DNA from: Bifidobacterium magnum
GTDB taxonomy: Bacteria > Actinomycetota > Actinomycetes > Actinomycetales > Bifidobacteriaceae
Direction: 5' to 3'
DNA: 64,000 bases
Assembly: GCF_000741255.1 (NCBI RefSeq)
Contig: NZ_JGZB01000003.1
Span: 248,001 to 312,000 of the forward strand
A model generated the notes under the pieces. The model had not been told where the DNA came from. It saw only the letters and a list, made by a program, of their open reading frames with translations, and made no database searches. Below are positions 45,558-56,272 of this stretch, one piece after another; position 1 is the first letter of the stretch; each line of letters starts with the position of its first letter. The translations under genes and the position numbers were made by a program.

Positions 45558-46088
45558 TCATCGCCACCTTTCAATGAGATTGCGCACCCATTCGCACGCC
45601 TGGGACACACTCACGTCCTGCGCGATCGGATGATGCTTTCCATCGGCGAATTCCGGCGGATACAATGCCGCGATGGTCTGGCGCAGCGAAATCCAATTTT
45701 GCGCATCATGGCGCGGCTGTTTGCGGTTGAGATCCACCAGCGTGTAGGAATCCACATGCTCCTCGCTATAGGAAGAGGCGAAACGGCGCGCCACCGTGGC
45801 AAGACGTGCGAACGCCTCTTCGCGCGTAATAGTGGAAGCGTCATAGTCGGCGGCGATATTGCCGATACGCTCGATCCACACGTCCTTTTCCTCCTTCTCC
45901 TCGACTGGGGAAGCGGCGTCGGGCGTCACGGCGCGCTTGCGCGACAGCAGCACGGTCGCCACAATCAACGCAATGGCCAGAACGACGCCCGCGCAAATCG
46001 CCACAATCAGCGGTGTCGCAAGGTTTAACGGGCCCAGCGGCCGCACGTTGGACACGTCGAGCGCCTCGACGGCGTACTGGAACATCAT
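45558..46088 (-). CDS. Membrane protein in DUF4381-like position
   Basis: A 176-residue protein with one N-terminal hydrophobic segment (about 25-48) and a charged, helical cytoplasmic part containing EEKEEKDVW. I cannot name the family from sequence alone. In known MoxR-DUF58-VWA operons the gene at this position is often a DUF4381-type protein, which has one TM helix and a similar size. Its first ATG overlaps the DUF58 stop codon. Confidence 0.75.
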   Translation of the reverse strand: MMFQYAVEALDVSNVRPLGPLNLATPLIVAICAGVVLAIALIVATVLLSRKRAVTPDAASPVEEKEEKDVWIERIGNIAADYDASTITREEAFARLATVARRFASSYSEEHVDSYTLVDLNRKQPRHDAQNWISLRQTIAALYPPEFADGKHHPIAQDVSVSQACEWVRNLIERWR

Positions 46089-47062
46089 TGGTTACCTCCC
46101 GGAGCGTCGACGGACGCCGGTTGCGGAGCGGGACGATAGGCGTAAGCGCCTTGCTGGGCCCGCGAAATCAGGGTGAGGAACGCGTGGAGCATGGCCTCGC
46201 TGGACGGCGCGTGAATGAATTGCGTGCCACAGCGCGTCAACTCGCGTTCCAACGCTGCGATCGCGTACGCGTCATGCGTGGAAACCGCTTCCGCGTTGCG
46301 TTTCGTGCGCAGGAACGCGGGGACGCGCCTATGCGTATGGGCGTCCGTGATCGCGGCGTCGGGCATGCTTTCAATAGGGTGGCGTTCAAACGGATTGATC
46401 GTGGACACGTCGATCACCATGCACGGATGCGTCTGCGCGATGCGGCGCAACCGCTTGATATGGTCGGGGTCCAGGCCGTGCGAATCGGTGGCGATCACCA
46501 CGAACGCGTTGCGGTCGCGAATCCGGGCGGCGTAGTCCAACAAGGCGGCCACATTGCGCGGGGCGTCCCACTGCTTGTCCAACGCCTTGTCGAGCACACG
46601 CTCGAAATGGGCGAATCCTCCATGGAACGGCACGCGCGTAATGCTGGCATTGTCTGCGAATACGAGAGAAACGTCGTCGGAACGGCGCAAGCTCAAGGCC
46701 GCCACCATGCACAACGCGTTGGCGGCCACCTCATAGGCGCGCTCGCCGGAAGCGCAGTATTCGTTCATCTCGCGGCCCACATCCATAAGCAGGTACACGC
46801 GGCCGCTGACCAGACGCTCACGCTGGACGACCATGGGCTGTCCCGAACGCGCGCTGATCTTCCAATCGATGGCGCGCGCCTCGTCGCCCGTGTCGTACGG
46901 ACGAATGTCGAGCAGATCGTCGTTGCCACCACGCCGGCGCGACGCATGCTCGCCTTCAATGACTCCCAACGCCCTACGCACGGTAGGGAGCGTCATGGTA
47001 GTGCTGAAAGCCTCGATTTTGCGCCGCACGGAATTGTTCTGGTTGGCACGCTCATCGATCAT
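46085..47062 (-). CDS. DUF58-family protein (VWA-like)
   Basis: A 325-residue cytoplasmic protein of the DUF58 family. The defining motif is DIRPYDTGDEARAIDWK, near residue 53, and it is followed by a VWA-like fold with MDVGREM in place of a strict MIDAS. It is encoded next to MoxR, as in most DUF58 operons, and its ATG overlaps the MoxR stop codon. The N-terminal transmembrane segments seen in many DUF58 proteins are absent. It may act as an adaptor for the MoxR ATPase. Confidence 0.87.
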   Translation of the reverse strand: MIDERANQNNSVRRKIEAFSTTMTLPTVRRALGVIEGEHASRRRGGNDDLLDIRPYDTGDEARAIDWKISARSGQPMVVQRERLVSGRVYLLMDVGREMNEYCASGERAYEVAANALCMVAALSLRRSDDVSLVFADNASITRVPFHGGFAHFERVLDKALDKQWDAPRNVAALLDYAARIRDRNAFVVIATDSHGLDPDHIKRLRRIAQTHPCMVIDVSTINPFERHPIESMPDAAITDAHTHRRVPAFLRTKRNAEAVSTHDAYAIAALERELTRCGTQFIHAPSSEAMLHAFLTLISRAQQGAYAYRPAPQPASVDAPGGNQ

Positions 47063-48126
47063 GGGACGGGAACCACCTGGACGATGGAATCAACCACCTG
47101 GTCGGTCTGCACGCCGTCCGCCATGGCCTCGAACGTCAACAGAATACGGTGGCGCAGAATCTCGTGGGCGAAGTCCTTCAGATCCTCGGGAATCACGTAG
47201 TCGCGTCCGGCCATAAGCGCGCTCGCCTGGGCGATACGGATGAACGCGATGGAAGCGCGAGGGGACGCGCCCAAACGCACGAGCGCGCTCAATCCCTGGA
47301 TCGGGCGCGGGCCAGCGCCACGGGAAGTCTCCACCAAATCGACGGCATAGCGCATGATCGCGTCGGAAACATGCACCTGACGAGCCGCCTTGCATAGGAA
47401 ATCGACATCCGTAATGGACACCACATGCGCGTCCTGCTGGGTGGGATCAAGCACATCCGAACCACGGTTCGTCAGCATTTGGAGCATGTCGATCTCCTGC
47501 TGCGTGGACGGGTAGGTCATCACGGCCTTCATCATGAAACGGTCCATCTGGGCCTCGGGGAGCGGGAACGTGCCCTCTTCCTCGATGGGGTTTTGCGTGG
47601 CGATCACCATGAACGGCTTGGGGACGCTGATGCGCTTGCCGCCAATGGTGGTAGCGCCCTCGGCCATGGCCTCGAGCATGGCGGACTGCGTCTTCGCGTT
47701 CGCGCGGTTGATCTCGTCAAGCAGCACGAAATTGGCGTGAATCGGGCCGATCTGCGTGGTGAACTGCTGCGTGGAGAAATCGAAAATCTGGGTGCCTACC
47801 AAATCGGAAGGCATAAGGTCCGGCGTGCACTGGACGCGCTTGAAAGAACCGGACACGCTGGTGGCGAGCGTCTGGGCGGCCGTGGTCTTGGCCAAGCCCG
47901 GTACGGATTCAATAAGGATGTGGCCGCCCGCGATCATGGTGGTGATCAGCGATTCACGCAACTTGTCCTGGCCGACAAGCGTCTGTGCGAATCGGGAACG
48001 GATGCGTTCGGTCAGCTCCTGCGCCCGGGACACATCATCCTTGGTGAGCGCGGACGGGGTATTGGAGGGATCTTGCAATGCGGCTTGCTTGCTGTTCGCA
48101 TTCAAATAGTTTGAAAACAAAGTCAT
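47059..48126 (-). CDS. MoxR-family AAA+ ATPase
   Basis: A 355-residue AAA_3 ATPase. Walker A is ESVPGLAKT (73-81), Walker B FVLLDEINRA, sensor 1 is in MVIATQNPIEEEGT, followed by FPLPEAQMDRF and the lid domain with ASPRASIAF. MoxR ATPases work as chaperones that help mature or regulate membrane complexes built from VWA proteins. It is the first gene of a six-gene operon. The start is a little uncertain because the upstream sequence lacks a strong ribosome binding site. Confidence 0.93.
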   Translation of the reverse strand: MTLFSNYLNANSKQAALQDPSNTPSALTKDDVSRAQELTERIRSRFAQTLVGQDKLRESLITTMIAGGHILIESVPGLAKTTAAQTLATSVSGSFKRVQCTPDLMPSDLVGTQIFDFSTQQFTTQIGPIHANFVLLDEINRANAKTQSAMLEAMAEGATTIGGKRISVPKPFMVIATQNPIEEEGTFPLPEAQMDRFMMKAVMTYPSTQQEIDMLQMLTNRGSDVLDPTQQDAHVVSITDVDFLCKAARQVHVSDAIMRYAVDLVETSRGAGPRPIQGLSALVRLGASPRASIAFIRIAQASALMAGRDYVIPEDLKDFAHEILRHRILLTFEAMADGVQTDQVVDSIVQVVPVP

Positions 48127-48196
48127 AGTTGTGTCACTTTAATAGTGTGGTTTGATTCGGTATTCCGTTTCAGCATAATACTGTGGCATTCGGGTG

Positions 48197-48910
48197 TCAT
48201 TTTCCCGCCGCCGTCAAGTCCCATTGAACCGGGGTGGCGCCCATGCGTTCCAGCGCCGCGTTTGTGCGGGAGAACGGGCGCGATCCGAAGAAGCTATAGC
48301 GTGCCGACAGCGGGCTGGGATGGGACGATTCGATAATGGTGGCGTTGGTCAGCAGCGGGGCGAGGCTTTGCGCGTTACGCCCCCAGAGAATCGCGACAAG
48401 CGGCAACGGTTTGCCATGTTCATCCACGCGGTTGTTCAATGCCCGGATGGCGGCCTCTGTAATGGGTTCCCATCCTTTGCCCTGATGGCTGTTGCGTTCG
48501 CCGGCGCGTACGGTCAAACACCTGTTGAGCAGCATGACGCCTTGCTTGGTCCATGGTGTCAGGTCGCCGTTGGGCGCGGGAGGGATGCCCAAGTCGTCCT
48601 GCAGCTCCTTATAAATGTTCTGCAGGCTCATCGGAATGGGCTGCACGTCGGGGGCCACTGAGAAGCTCAATCCCACCGCATGACCCACGGTGGGGTAGGG
48701 GTCTTGCCCCACAATAAGCACCTTGACGCTGTCGAGCGGCATGGTGAAGGCGCGCAAAATATTGTGGGCGGCCGGAAGTGTGGCATGGCCTTGCGCGTGC
48801 TCTTGGCGGATGAAATCGCCCATGGCATGGATTTGCGGTTCCACGGGCGCGAGCGCCTCGGCCCATTGCGGGTCGATCAGTTCCCGTAGCGGTTTGACAT
48901 ATGATGACAT
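48197..48910 (-). CDS. ung: Uracil-DNA glycosylase
   Basis: A 237-residue family 1 uracil-DNA glycosylase that removes uracil from DNA. The catalytic water-activating motif [17 protein letters not shown] and the uracil-binding [18 protein letters not shown] are intact, and [16 protein letters not shown] is a conserved block. ATG 48910 (MSSYVKP) was chosen over the upstream in-frame start at 48940. It stands 70 bases upstream of the MoxR operon on the same strand. Confidence 0.96.
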   Translation of the reverse strand: MSSYVKPLRELIDPQWAEALAPVEPQIHAMGDFIRQEHAQGHATLPAAHNILRAFTMPLDSVKVLIVGQDPYPTVGHAVGLSFSVAPDVQPIPMSLQNIYKELQDDLGIPPAPNGDLTPWTKQGVMLLNRCLTVRAGERNSHQGKGWEPITEAAIRALNNRVDEHGKPLPLVAILWGRNAQSLAPLLTNATIIESSHPSPLSARYSFFGSRPFSRTNAALERMGATPVQWDLTAAGK

Positions 48911-49050
48911 AATATTCTTTCGTATACTGGTAGGAACCATTCAGGCTATAGTAAAAACAGCCCGTATTGACTACTTTAGGGAATGGCACACCTTACACTT
49001 ACCGAAGGCGCCGGTTGAAAATCCGGCAACAATCATATGGAAGGAACATA

Positions 49051-49725
49051 ATGGCTCACAGTGGCAATGATAAAAATACTTATGATTCCTATCCAAAAGA
49101 TGCCTACGATACTCCACCCGCCGGTCCCGTGGGCGTCCACCGCGGAGCGCGTTCGTTGGGGGCGCGTTCGTTGCCGTTCATTATCGTGATCGTGGCGGCC
49201 GTGATTGCCGGCCTGCTGTTCTGGTCTATTTTTTCTGGTCAGGCGGCGCGCGTATTTTCCGGCGACAGCCAGACGCAGGCGGCGTCCGAGCAGACGACCT
49301 CCCAGACGGCTTCCGAGACCGCTTCGTCCACGCCATCCCATGAGGCGACGCATTCTGAAAGCGCCGACGCGTCTCAGCCGGCTGAGGACGACCAGTCCGC
49401 GACAACGGACCAGCCGCAGGATGAGGAATCGGCCACTCCTGAGCAGACGGGTTCCGTGGACTATTCGGCGCAGGTGAGCGTAATCAACGGTACGGGTGTC
49501 CAAGGTTATGCGGCCCAGGAATCCCAGAAGCTTGCGGCCTCCGGTTTCACCGCGGCCACTCCGGGCAATCCGGATGAGGCGAGTTCGCTCCCGGGCACCA
49601 CCGTGGTGTGGTACCAGAGCCCCGAAGACGAGGCCACCGCACAGGCAGTGGCACAATCGCTCGGCATTGACGCGGTCGCGCAGGCGAATATCGATGTTCC
49701 TGTGATGGTTGTGCTCATGCAGTGA
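49051..49725 (+). CDS. Membrane protein with LytR_C domain
   Basis: A 224-residue protein. The cytoplasmic N-terminus (about 1-40, rich in Tyr, Pro, Asp) is followed by one TM segment (about 42-61), a Ser/Thr/Gln/Glu-rich linker (72-137), and a LytR/CpsA/Psr C-terminal domain (138-224) with VSVINGTGVQGYA and VVWYQSPEDEATAQAVA. Catalytic LCP residues are absent, so it is not an LCP ligase by itself. It could anchor or regulate cell-wall assembly. AAGGAAC precedes the ATG. Confidence 0.82.
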   Translation: MAHSGNDKNTYDSYPKDAYDTPPAGPVGVHRGARSLGARSLPFIIVIVAAVIAGLLFWSIFSGQAARVFSGDSQTQAASEQTTSQTASETASSTPSHEATHSESADASQPAEDDQSATTDQPQDEESATPEQTGSVDYSAQVSVINGTGVQGYAAQESQKLAASGFTAATPGNPDEASSLPGTTVVWYQSPEDEATAQAVAQSLGIDAVAQANIDVPVMVVLMQ

Positions 49726-49769
49726 CCTGTCCGCGCAATATCGCGGTATAGAGAAGCGTACCTCAATGT

Positions 49770-49800
49770 AAAAGTCCGGCTCTGATGGGCCGAACTTTTG
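49770..49800 (+). terminator. Intrinsic terminator after the LytR_C gene
   Basis: AAAGTCCGGC pairs with GGCCGAACTTT with one mismatch and is followed by TTTTGTT. It separates the LytR_C gene from the cspA leader. Confidence 0.7.
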
Positions 49801-50078
49801 TTATGGCTCGCTACGATCGCCGTGCTGCCATTGAATTCTTGCTCCAAAATTTCACTATGTGGCCAAGGGAGGAAATAACAAACAACTTTTCTATGAAAAC
49901 TAGAATTTCCGCGGGGTTTATGACTAACGACATGTGAAGAATGCGTTATTCTTGTGGCGTTTCATCCCCCACGGGCATTACAATAAGGAAACGTTGTCGG
50001 AAGGAAGCACGAACTGGGGTAGTTTTTTGTTTCTGTCTCCTTCGAACCAACCAGGTTACGAGACTAGAAAGAAAAATT
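49801..50078 (+). promoter_or_regulatory. Upstream region and leader of cspA
   Basis: This gap of about 278 bases holds no gene. A TATTCT at about 49948 could be a -10 box without a clear -35. The remaining 120 or so bases may be a long 5' untranslated leader as in other cold-shock genes. The ribosome binding site before the ATG is poor (AGAAAGAAA). Confidence 0.35.
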
Positions 50079-50291
50079 ATGGCACGGGGCACAGTTAAAT
50101 TTTTTAGTGCAGGTAAGGGATACGGTTTCATTACTCCGCAAGATGGCGGCGATGACGTGTTTGTTCATTACTCGGTTATCGATATCGAGGGTTTCAAGAC
50201 CCTTCATGAGGGTGACACAGTGGAATACGAGATGGAACATACTCCCAAGGGGGATCAAGCGACAAAGGTTGTTATTGTCAAAAACGAATGA
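50079..50291 (+). CDS. cspA: Cold-shock protein (CspA family)
   Basis: A 70-residue single-domain OB-fold nucleic-acid-binding protein. RNP1 is KGYGFITPQ and RNP2 is VFVHYS, and the first strand is [11 protein letters not shown], where most homologs have NAEKG. It acts as an RNA chaperone. The ATG 50079 start gives the standard length, and the upstream in-frame extension was rejected. It lies directly upstream of groEL in the same direction but is separated from it by a terminator and CIRCE. Confidence 0.95.
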   Translation: MARGTVKFFSAGKGYGFITPQDGGDDVFVHYSVIDIEGFKTLHEGDTVEYEMEHTPKGDQATKVVIVKNE

Positions 50292-50341
50292 TGCTTCCTG
50301 ACCAACGGAGTTTATTTATTCCATTCGCTGAGTAACCTGCT

Positions 50342-50372
50342 GCCTTTCCGGATTAGTCCGGAAAGGCTTTTT
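50342..50372 (+). terminator. Intrinsic terminator after cspA
   Basis: GCCTTTCCGGA pairs perfectly with TCCGGAAAGGC around a TTAG loop, with TTTTTA following. It probably stops most cspA transcripts before groEL. Confidence 0.9.
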
Positions 50373-50485
50373 ATTTGCCCGGACCGCTGTGCATTCTCCA
50401 TGTTTATCCCATGGCGATTTATATGAAAATAGTAGTGGTTTCGTCCGGAAAGCTCTTGCCGTAAGCAAATTCGTCATGGCTCGTG

Positions 50486-50512
50486 TTGGCACTCGTGGGG
50501 TGAGAGTGCTAA
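50486..50512 (+). promoter_or_regulatory. CIRCE operator for HrcA upstream of groEL
   Basis: TTGGCACTC and GAGTGCTAA are separated by nine bases. The consensus is TTAGCACTC-N9-GAGTGCTAA, so there is a single mismatch. HrcA is known to repress chaperone genes at this site. It lies 112 bases before the groEL start, suiting a promoter here. A CTTGAGT half-site downstream lacks its partner, so HspR control by a HAIR element is not supported. Confidence 0.9.
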
Positions 50513-50593
50513 TCTGCCGAAGTAGCACTTGAGTCGCAACGGAGGCCTATAGCTGACGGTCGGTCGCCCGAACGGCTGGAGTGGAATCGTTAA

Positions 50594-52234
<1,641 letters not shown>

Positions 52235-52257
52235 TCCCCGATCGGTAACTAATCGGT

Positions 52258-52291
52258 AAAAACGGCGCAGTCGCAAGGCTGCGCCGTTTTT
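52258..52291. terminator. Two-sided terminator after groEL
   Basis: AAAACGGCGCAG pairs with CTGCGCCGTTTT around TCGCAAGG, with T residues on one side and A residues on the other. It is placed between convergent groEL and the WXG100 gene. Confidence 0.9.
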
Positions 52292-52309
52292 CTATTCTCG
52301 GAGCGCCCC

Positions 52310-52600
52310 TTATTGCGCGAATAGGCGCGAGGCTTGGGATTCCGCGTCCGCATATACCGTGGATGCCTGCGTCAACGCGCGCTGAATGGAGTCGAGGGAC
52401 TGCTCCATTTGCTGTTGCGCGGCGCGCCATTGGGCGGCCACGGCGGTAAATTGGGTGGCTGCCGAACCCGTCCACACTTCTTGCAGCGCGTTAAGGTTGG
52501 TATACATGCCGTCGACGGCCTGCCTGATCGCCGTGACGGATGAATTGACGGCGGCGCTCGACGCCTGGATGCGTTCCGAATCTACGCGGTATTGTGCCAT
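52310..52600 (-). CDS. WXG100-family protein (ESAT-6-like)
   Basis: A 96-residue helical protein with the central turn VWTGSAA (W-x-G). The N-terminal helix (about 5-40) and C-terminal helix (about 50-92) form a helical hairpin, and a Y-x-x-x-[DE]-like tail (VYADAES) occurs near residue 83. These are the marks of substrates or chaperones of type VII secretion. No EccC/EssC ATPase, membrane component or other ESX gene is seen in the window, so its secretion partner must be elsewhere. GAGGAAG precedes the ATG, and the downstream groEL terminator is shared. Confidence 0.9.
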   Translation of the reverse strand: MAQYRVDSERIQASSAAVNSSVTAIRQAVDGMYTNLNALQEVWTGSAATQFTAVAAQWRAAQQQMEQSLDSIQRALTQASTVYADAESQASRLFAQ

Positions 52601-52687
52601 GAAACCACTTCCTCTCTTGGGCGGTATTGAGATTTCGGGGGTGTTTTGCGGTTAACGAATCCGGATCGAACCGCTACTGTAGAACAT

Positions 52688-53503
52688 ATGGCATCAACTC
52701 TTTCGGGAACAGTCCGGCCGGCAGGTGTGGTCGGACGCTCCGCTTATCCACAGGCGTCGGCGATTTCGCGTGCACCACACGGAATTCATATCGTGGCCCG
52801 GATCTGGCAATCGCTCGTGGCGTTGCTGATCGCCGTTGCGCTGTGTGCAGGAATGTCCCTCGCTACACCGTCCGCCTATGCCGATGAAGCGTCCCCGGCG
52901 CCGTCCTCCTCGTCTTCACCATCTTCCGAGAAGTCGGCGGCCGCCAGCGCGGATGAAAGCGCCATTGTGGATCCGAACAATTTGTTGGGTTCGCATTTGA
53001 CCGAGGTAAGCGACGCGATCGCCAATACGTACCGCGAGACGGGCGTGACCGTGCGCCTGTTGTTCCTGCCGTCGTTCAACACCACGCAGGAACCTTCCGA
53101 ATGGGCTACGAAACTGCTGGATTCCCTCGACCCGAAGCCGAACACGGTCCTGTTGGCCGTGGCGTCCAATGATGGCAACCTCGTGACGGCAGTGTCTTCC
53201 AATTCCGACGAATGGCTCAAGGACAAGCAGACTGTGGCGCAACTTTCCGACGCCGCGTTGGATCCGATCGTCAACCATAAGGATTCACAGTCTCCCAATT
53301 GGACGCAAAGCGCCCTCGACATGATGACGGCCATCGACACCGCTCATAAGGACGCCGAGTCGCGCAAGAGCAGGCCCGTAATCGTTGTTGTGGTGGTTGT
53401 GATAGTCGTACTGTTGGCGGCGGCTGTTGTTGCCTTTATCATCTGGCGCAAGAAGCACCCGAAGAAGGCCGGCCGGCACTCGGGAAAACGCGCGAAAAAC
53501 TAA
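52688..53503 (+). CDS. TPM-domain-like membrane protein
   Basis: A 271-residue protein. A basic N-terminus of about 35 residues is followed by a hydrophobic segment (37-58) ending in AYA, which looks like a signal sequence, and a Ser/Ala/Glu-rich spacer. A TPM-like (PF04536) fold covers about residues 95-215, and a second hydrophobic segment (about 231-250) precedes a basic C-terminus, so the domain is probably outside and the tail inside. The domain is a divergent match, and the protein lacks a clear catalytic signature I can name. The ATG 52688 start lacks a strong ribosome binding site. Confidence 0.65.
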   Translation: MASTLSGTVRPAGVVGRSAYPQASAISRAPHGIHIVARIWQSLVALLIAVALCAGMSLATPSAYADEASPAPSSSSSPSSEKSAAASADESAIVDPNNLLGSHLTEVSDAIANTYRETGVTVRLLFLPSFNTTQEPSEWATKLLDSLDPKPNTVLLAVASNDGNLVTAVSSNSDEWLKDKQTVAQLSDAALDPIVNHKDSQSPNWTQSALDMMTAIDTAHKDAESRKSRPVIVVVVVVIVVLLAAAVVAFIIWRKKHPKKAGRHSGKRAKN

Positions 53504-53579
53504 CCTCTCCGAAAAATTTCCGGACCCGTTACTACTATTCCAGAAGATTCTCAGGAAACTTTCAGAATATAGGACAACC

Positions 53580-54320
53580 ATGTCTATTATGAACAAGAAT
53601 ACTGAAGCATCGCTCGTAGTGGTAGACGACGAGCCGTCAATTCGCGAACTGCTTGTGGCTTCCCTTCATTTTGCTGGTTATGAAGTCGCCGCGGCCGCGT
53701 CAGGTTCTGAAGCCATCGAGGTTATTGAACAGACGCAGCCCGATCTCATCCTTCTGGACGTCATGCTGCCGGATATCGACGGCTTTACCGTCACGCGCCG
53801 CATCCGCCAGGAGGGCATTACCGCGCCTGTGCTATTCCTTACGGCACGCGACGACACCCAAGACAAGGTCATGGGATTGACCGTGGGCGGCGACGATTAC
53901 GTCACCAAGCCGTTCAGCCTTGAAGAAGTGGTGGCACGTATCCGCGCCATCCTGCGCCGTACGCGCGAACCGGCCGAGGACAACCCGATCATCCGCGTGG
54001 GCGATTTGGAAATCAACGAGGATTCCCACGACGTGACGCGCGCGGGACAGCCCATTGAATTGAGCCCGACCGAATACAAGCTGTTGCTGTATTTGATGGA
54101 CAACGAGGGACGAGTACTCTCCAAGGCGCAGATCCTGGATCACGTATGGCAGTATGATTGGGGCGGCGATGCGGCAATCGTGGAATCGTGCATCTCCTAT
54201 CTGCGCAAGAAGGTCGACGACATCACGGTAACCGACGAAGACGGCACCACGCACAAGGTACAGCCGCTGATCGAAACCAAACGCGGCATCGGCTACATGA
54301 TTCGCGCACCAAAAGAGTAA
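53580..54320 (+). CDS. OmpR/PhoB-type response regulator
   Basis: A 246-residue regulator. The receiver domain has the acid pair DDEPS (16-20), the phospho-acceptor Asp60 in LILLDVMLPD, the Thr in FLTARDD and Lys in TKPFS. A winged-helix DNA-binding domain (about 140-240) includes ELSPTEYKLLLYL and SCISYLRKKVDD. AGGA precedes the ATG at 53580. The kinase gene starts 19 bases after its stop. I cannot tell the regulon from sequence. Confidence 0.95.
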   Translation: MSIMNKNTEASLVVVDDEPSIRELLVASLHFAGYEVAAAASGSEAIEVIEQTQPDLILLDVMLPDIDGFTVTRRIRQEGITAPVLFLTARDDTQDKVMGLTVGGDDYVTKPFSLEEVVARIRAILRRTREPAEDNPIIRVGDLEINEDSHDVTRAGQPIELSPTEYKLLLYLMDNEGRVLSKAQILDHVWQYDWGGDAAIVESCISYLRKKVDDITVTDEDGTTHKVQPLIETKRGIGYMIRAPKE

Positions 54321-54339
54321 GTAAACCAAGGGGGTCTTC

Positions 54340-56106
54340 ATGCCTCGCGCCAAGGCGAGTGCCACTACTACCTCATCCGCACCATCGTCGCAACGACCTG
54401 CCCAGAAAGCCAAGGACAAACGCCGCAAACCCGGCGTCGGCGTTTCACTGAGCACCAAGCTCGTTACGCTTATTATCGTGTTGCTGGCAGTGGGCACTGC
54501 GAGTATCACGCTGTCGATTCGTGAGCTCGTAAGCAACTACCTAATGGAAAAAACCGACTCCCAGCTGCTGCAGCAGTCCGAGCTCGTGTTCCGCAATACC
54601 GACATGCTGGAACACAGCTCGGGCTCGCAAAGCGGTCTGACGAGCTATTACGTCAAGGTCTACAGCAACCAGCAGGGCGTTGCGACCACGCTTGTGCAGC
54701 CCGTGTTCAAGGACGGGGTGGTATCCTCTCCGGTATTGCCCAACGACGGTGATTTGCAGGGGCACCGTCTGGGCGTGCCGTTTACTACGGACGCCGTGGT
54801 CTCGCTGCGTGACGTGAAGCGTCCGCCGAACCACGCCACGCTCGAACAGGCCGAAGCGCCATGGCGCGTGGTGGCGTTGACATGGGTAAATAAGACAAGC
54901 AACGGCACCAGCCAGGATCTGGGTATCGTCTATATCGGCCTGTCGCTCAGCGACCAGCTTGACACGTTGAGCATGCTGACGCGTTTCTGCGTGCTGGTGG
55001 GCATCGCGGTGGTGTTGTTGGGCGGCGTGATCAGCGCGCTGGTGGTGCAGCGCACGTTGAAGCCGCTCAAGCGCATCGAGAAGACCGCGGCGCAGATCGC
55101 GGACGGCGATTTGAGCCAGCGTATTCCGGAGGCGCCTGTCAATACCGAAGTCGGCTCGCTGTCGCGTTCACTTAACAAGATGCTTGGTCATATTGAACAC
55201 AGCTTCAAGGAGCAAGAGGCCACCACGGAGAAGATGAAACAGTTCGTCTCCGACGCAAGCCACGAACTGCGCACGCCTTTGGCCGCCATCCACGGTTATG
55301 CCGAGCTGTACAAGATGCAGCGCGCCATGCCGGACGCCTTTGAGCGCGCGGATGACGCCATCGGACACATCGAGGCCTCCAGTACGCGCATGACGGCGTT
55401 GGTGGAAGATCTGCTTTCGCTCGCTCGCTTGGACGAAGGCCGCGGTGTGAACCCGACCCAGCAGATCCGCATGAGCACGATCCTGAACGATTCGATCGAC
55501 GACTTGCACGCGTTGGATCCCGAACGTGAGATCGGCACGGGCACCTTGACGGTGAACACGCATAACCCGAAGCATCCCGAGCTCATCTTCCATCCGGGCG
55601 ATTTCCCGGATGTGACGCTGAACGTGGACGGCAACCGCCTGCACCAGGTGGTCACGAATATTGTGGGCAACATCCACCGTTACACGCCGGCCAATTCCCC
55701 CGTGGAATTCTCGCTGGGCGTGGTCAGCCTCGACATGAGTCCGCGCCAGATGGTCAAGCTCGCGCCCCGGCAGGAGTCGCTCGCCAAGATCATGCACAAG
55801 GTCAGCAAGGACGGAGCGCACGATCCCAAGAGCACGCAGTACGTGGTGGCGCGGTTCACGGACCATGGTCCCGGCGTCCCCGAAGACAAGCTCACCAAGA
55901 TTTTCGAACGGTTCTATACGGCCGATCCGTCCCGAGCCCGTCAGAAGGGCGGCACGGGCCTCGGCATGTCGATCGTGCTGTCGGTGGTGCAGGCCCACTA
56001 CGGCTTCATCTGCGCTTCGCGTACGCCGACGGGCGGCCTGGCCTACACCATGCTGCTGCCGCTGAGCCAGGATTTTCGCGAGCAGCGCGATGAGCATGAA
56101 TTGTAA
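54340..56106 (+). CDS. Sensor histidine kinase
   Basis: A 588-residue membrane kinase with TM1 at about 41-58, an extracytoplasmic sensing region (about 60-215), TM2 at 216-238, a HAMP domain (about 239-292), the HisKA box with His308 in SDASHELRTPLAAIHGY, and an ATPase domain with VTNIVGNIHRYTP (N box), FTDHGPGVP (G1), FERFY (F) and KGGTGLGMSIV (G2). The N-terminal 35 residues are basic and low in complexity. It is paired with the upstream response regulator, and the likely ligand is unknown. Confidence 0.95.
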   Translation: MPRAKASATTTSSAPSSQRPAQKAKDKRRKPGVGVSLSTKLVTLIIVLLAVGTASITLSIRELVSNYLMEKTDSQLLQQSELVFRNTDMLEHSSGSQSGLTSYYVKVYSNQQGVATTLVQPVFKDGVVSSPVLPNDGDLQGHRLGVPFTTDAVVSLRDVKRPPNHATLEQAEAPWRVVALTWVNKTSNGTSQDLGIVYIGLSLSDQLDTLSMLTRFCVLVGIAVVLLGGVISALVVQRTLKPLKRIEKTAAQIADGDLSQRIPEAPVNTEVGSLSRSLNKMLGHIEHSFKEQEATTEKMKQFVSDASHELRTPLAAIHGYAELYKMQRAMPDAFERADDAIGHIEASSTRMTALVEDLLSLARLDEGRGVNPTQQIRMSTILNDSIDDLHALDPEREIGTGTLTVNTHNPKHPELIFHPGDFPDVTLNVDGNRLHQVVTNIVGNIHRYTPANSPVEFSLGVVSLDMSPRQMVKLAPRQESLAKIMHKVSKDGAHDPKSTQYVVARFTDHGPGVPEDKLTKIFERFYTADPSRARQKGGTGLGMSIVLSVVQAHYGFICASRTPTGGLAYTMLLPLSQDFREQRDEHEL

Positions 56107-56165
56107 GGATCGTCCGCTGCCCATGTACGTCACACGAATCATGCGATAGAGTATGGTTCGGTTTC

Positions 56166-56192
56166 AGCTGCGCCTCATATTGGGGCGCAGCT
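56166..56192 (+). terminator. Hairpin after the histidine kinase
   Basis: AGCTGCGCC pairs with GGCGCAGCT around a nine-base loop. No T run follows, so it may be only a weak terminator. Confidence 0.55.
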
Positions 56193-56272
56193 CTTGCGTA
56201 AGAACGTCCCGTTGACGGACGGCGGATACGGATAATACATATAGAAAAGACATAGACAAAAAGAAGGTGGCA

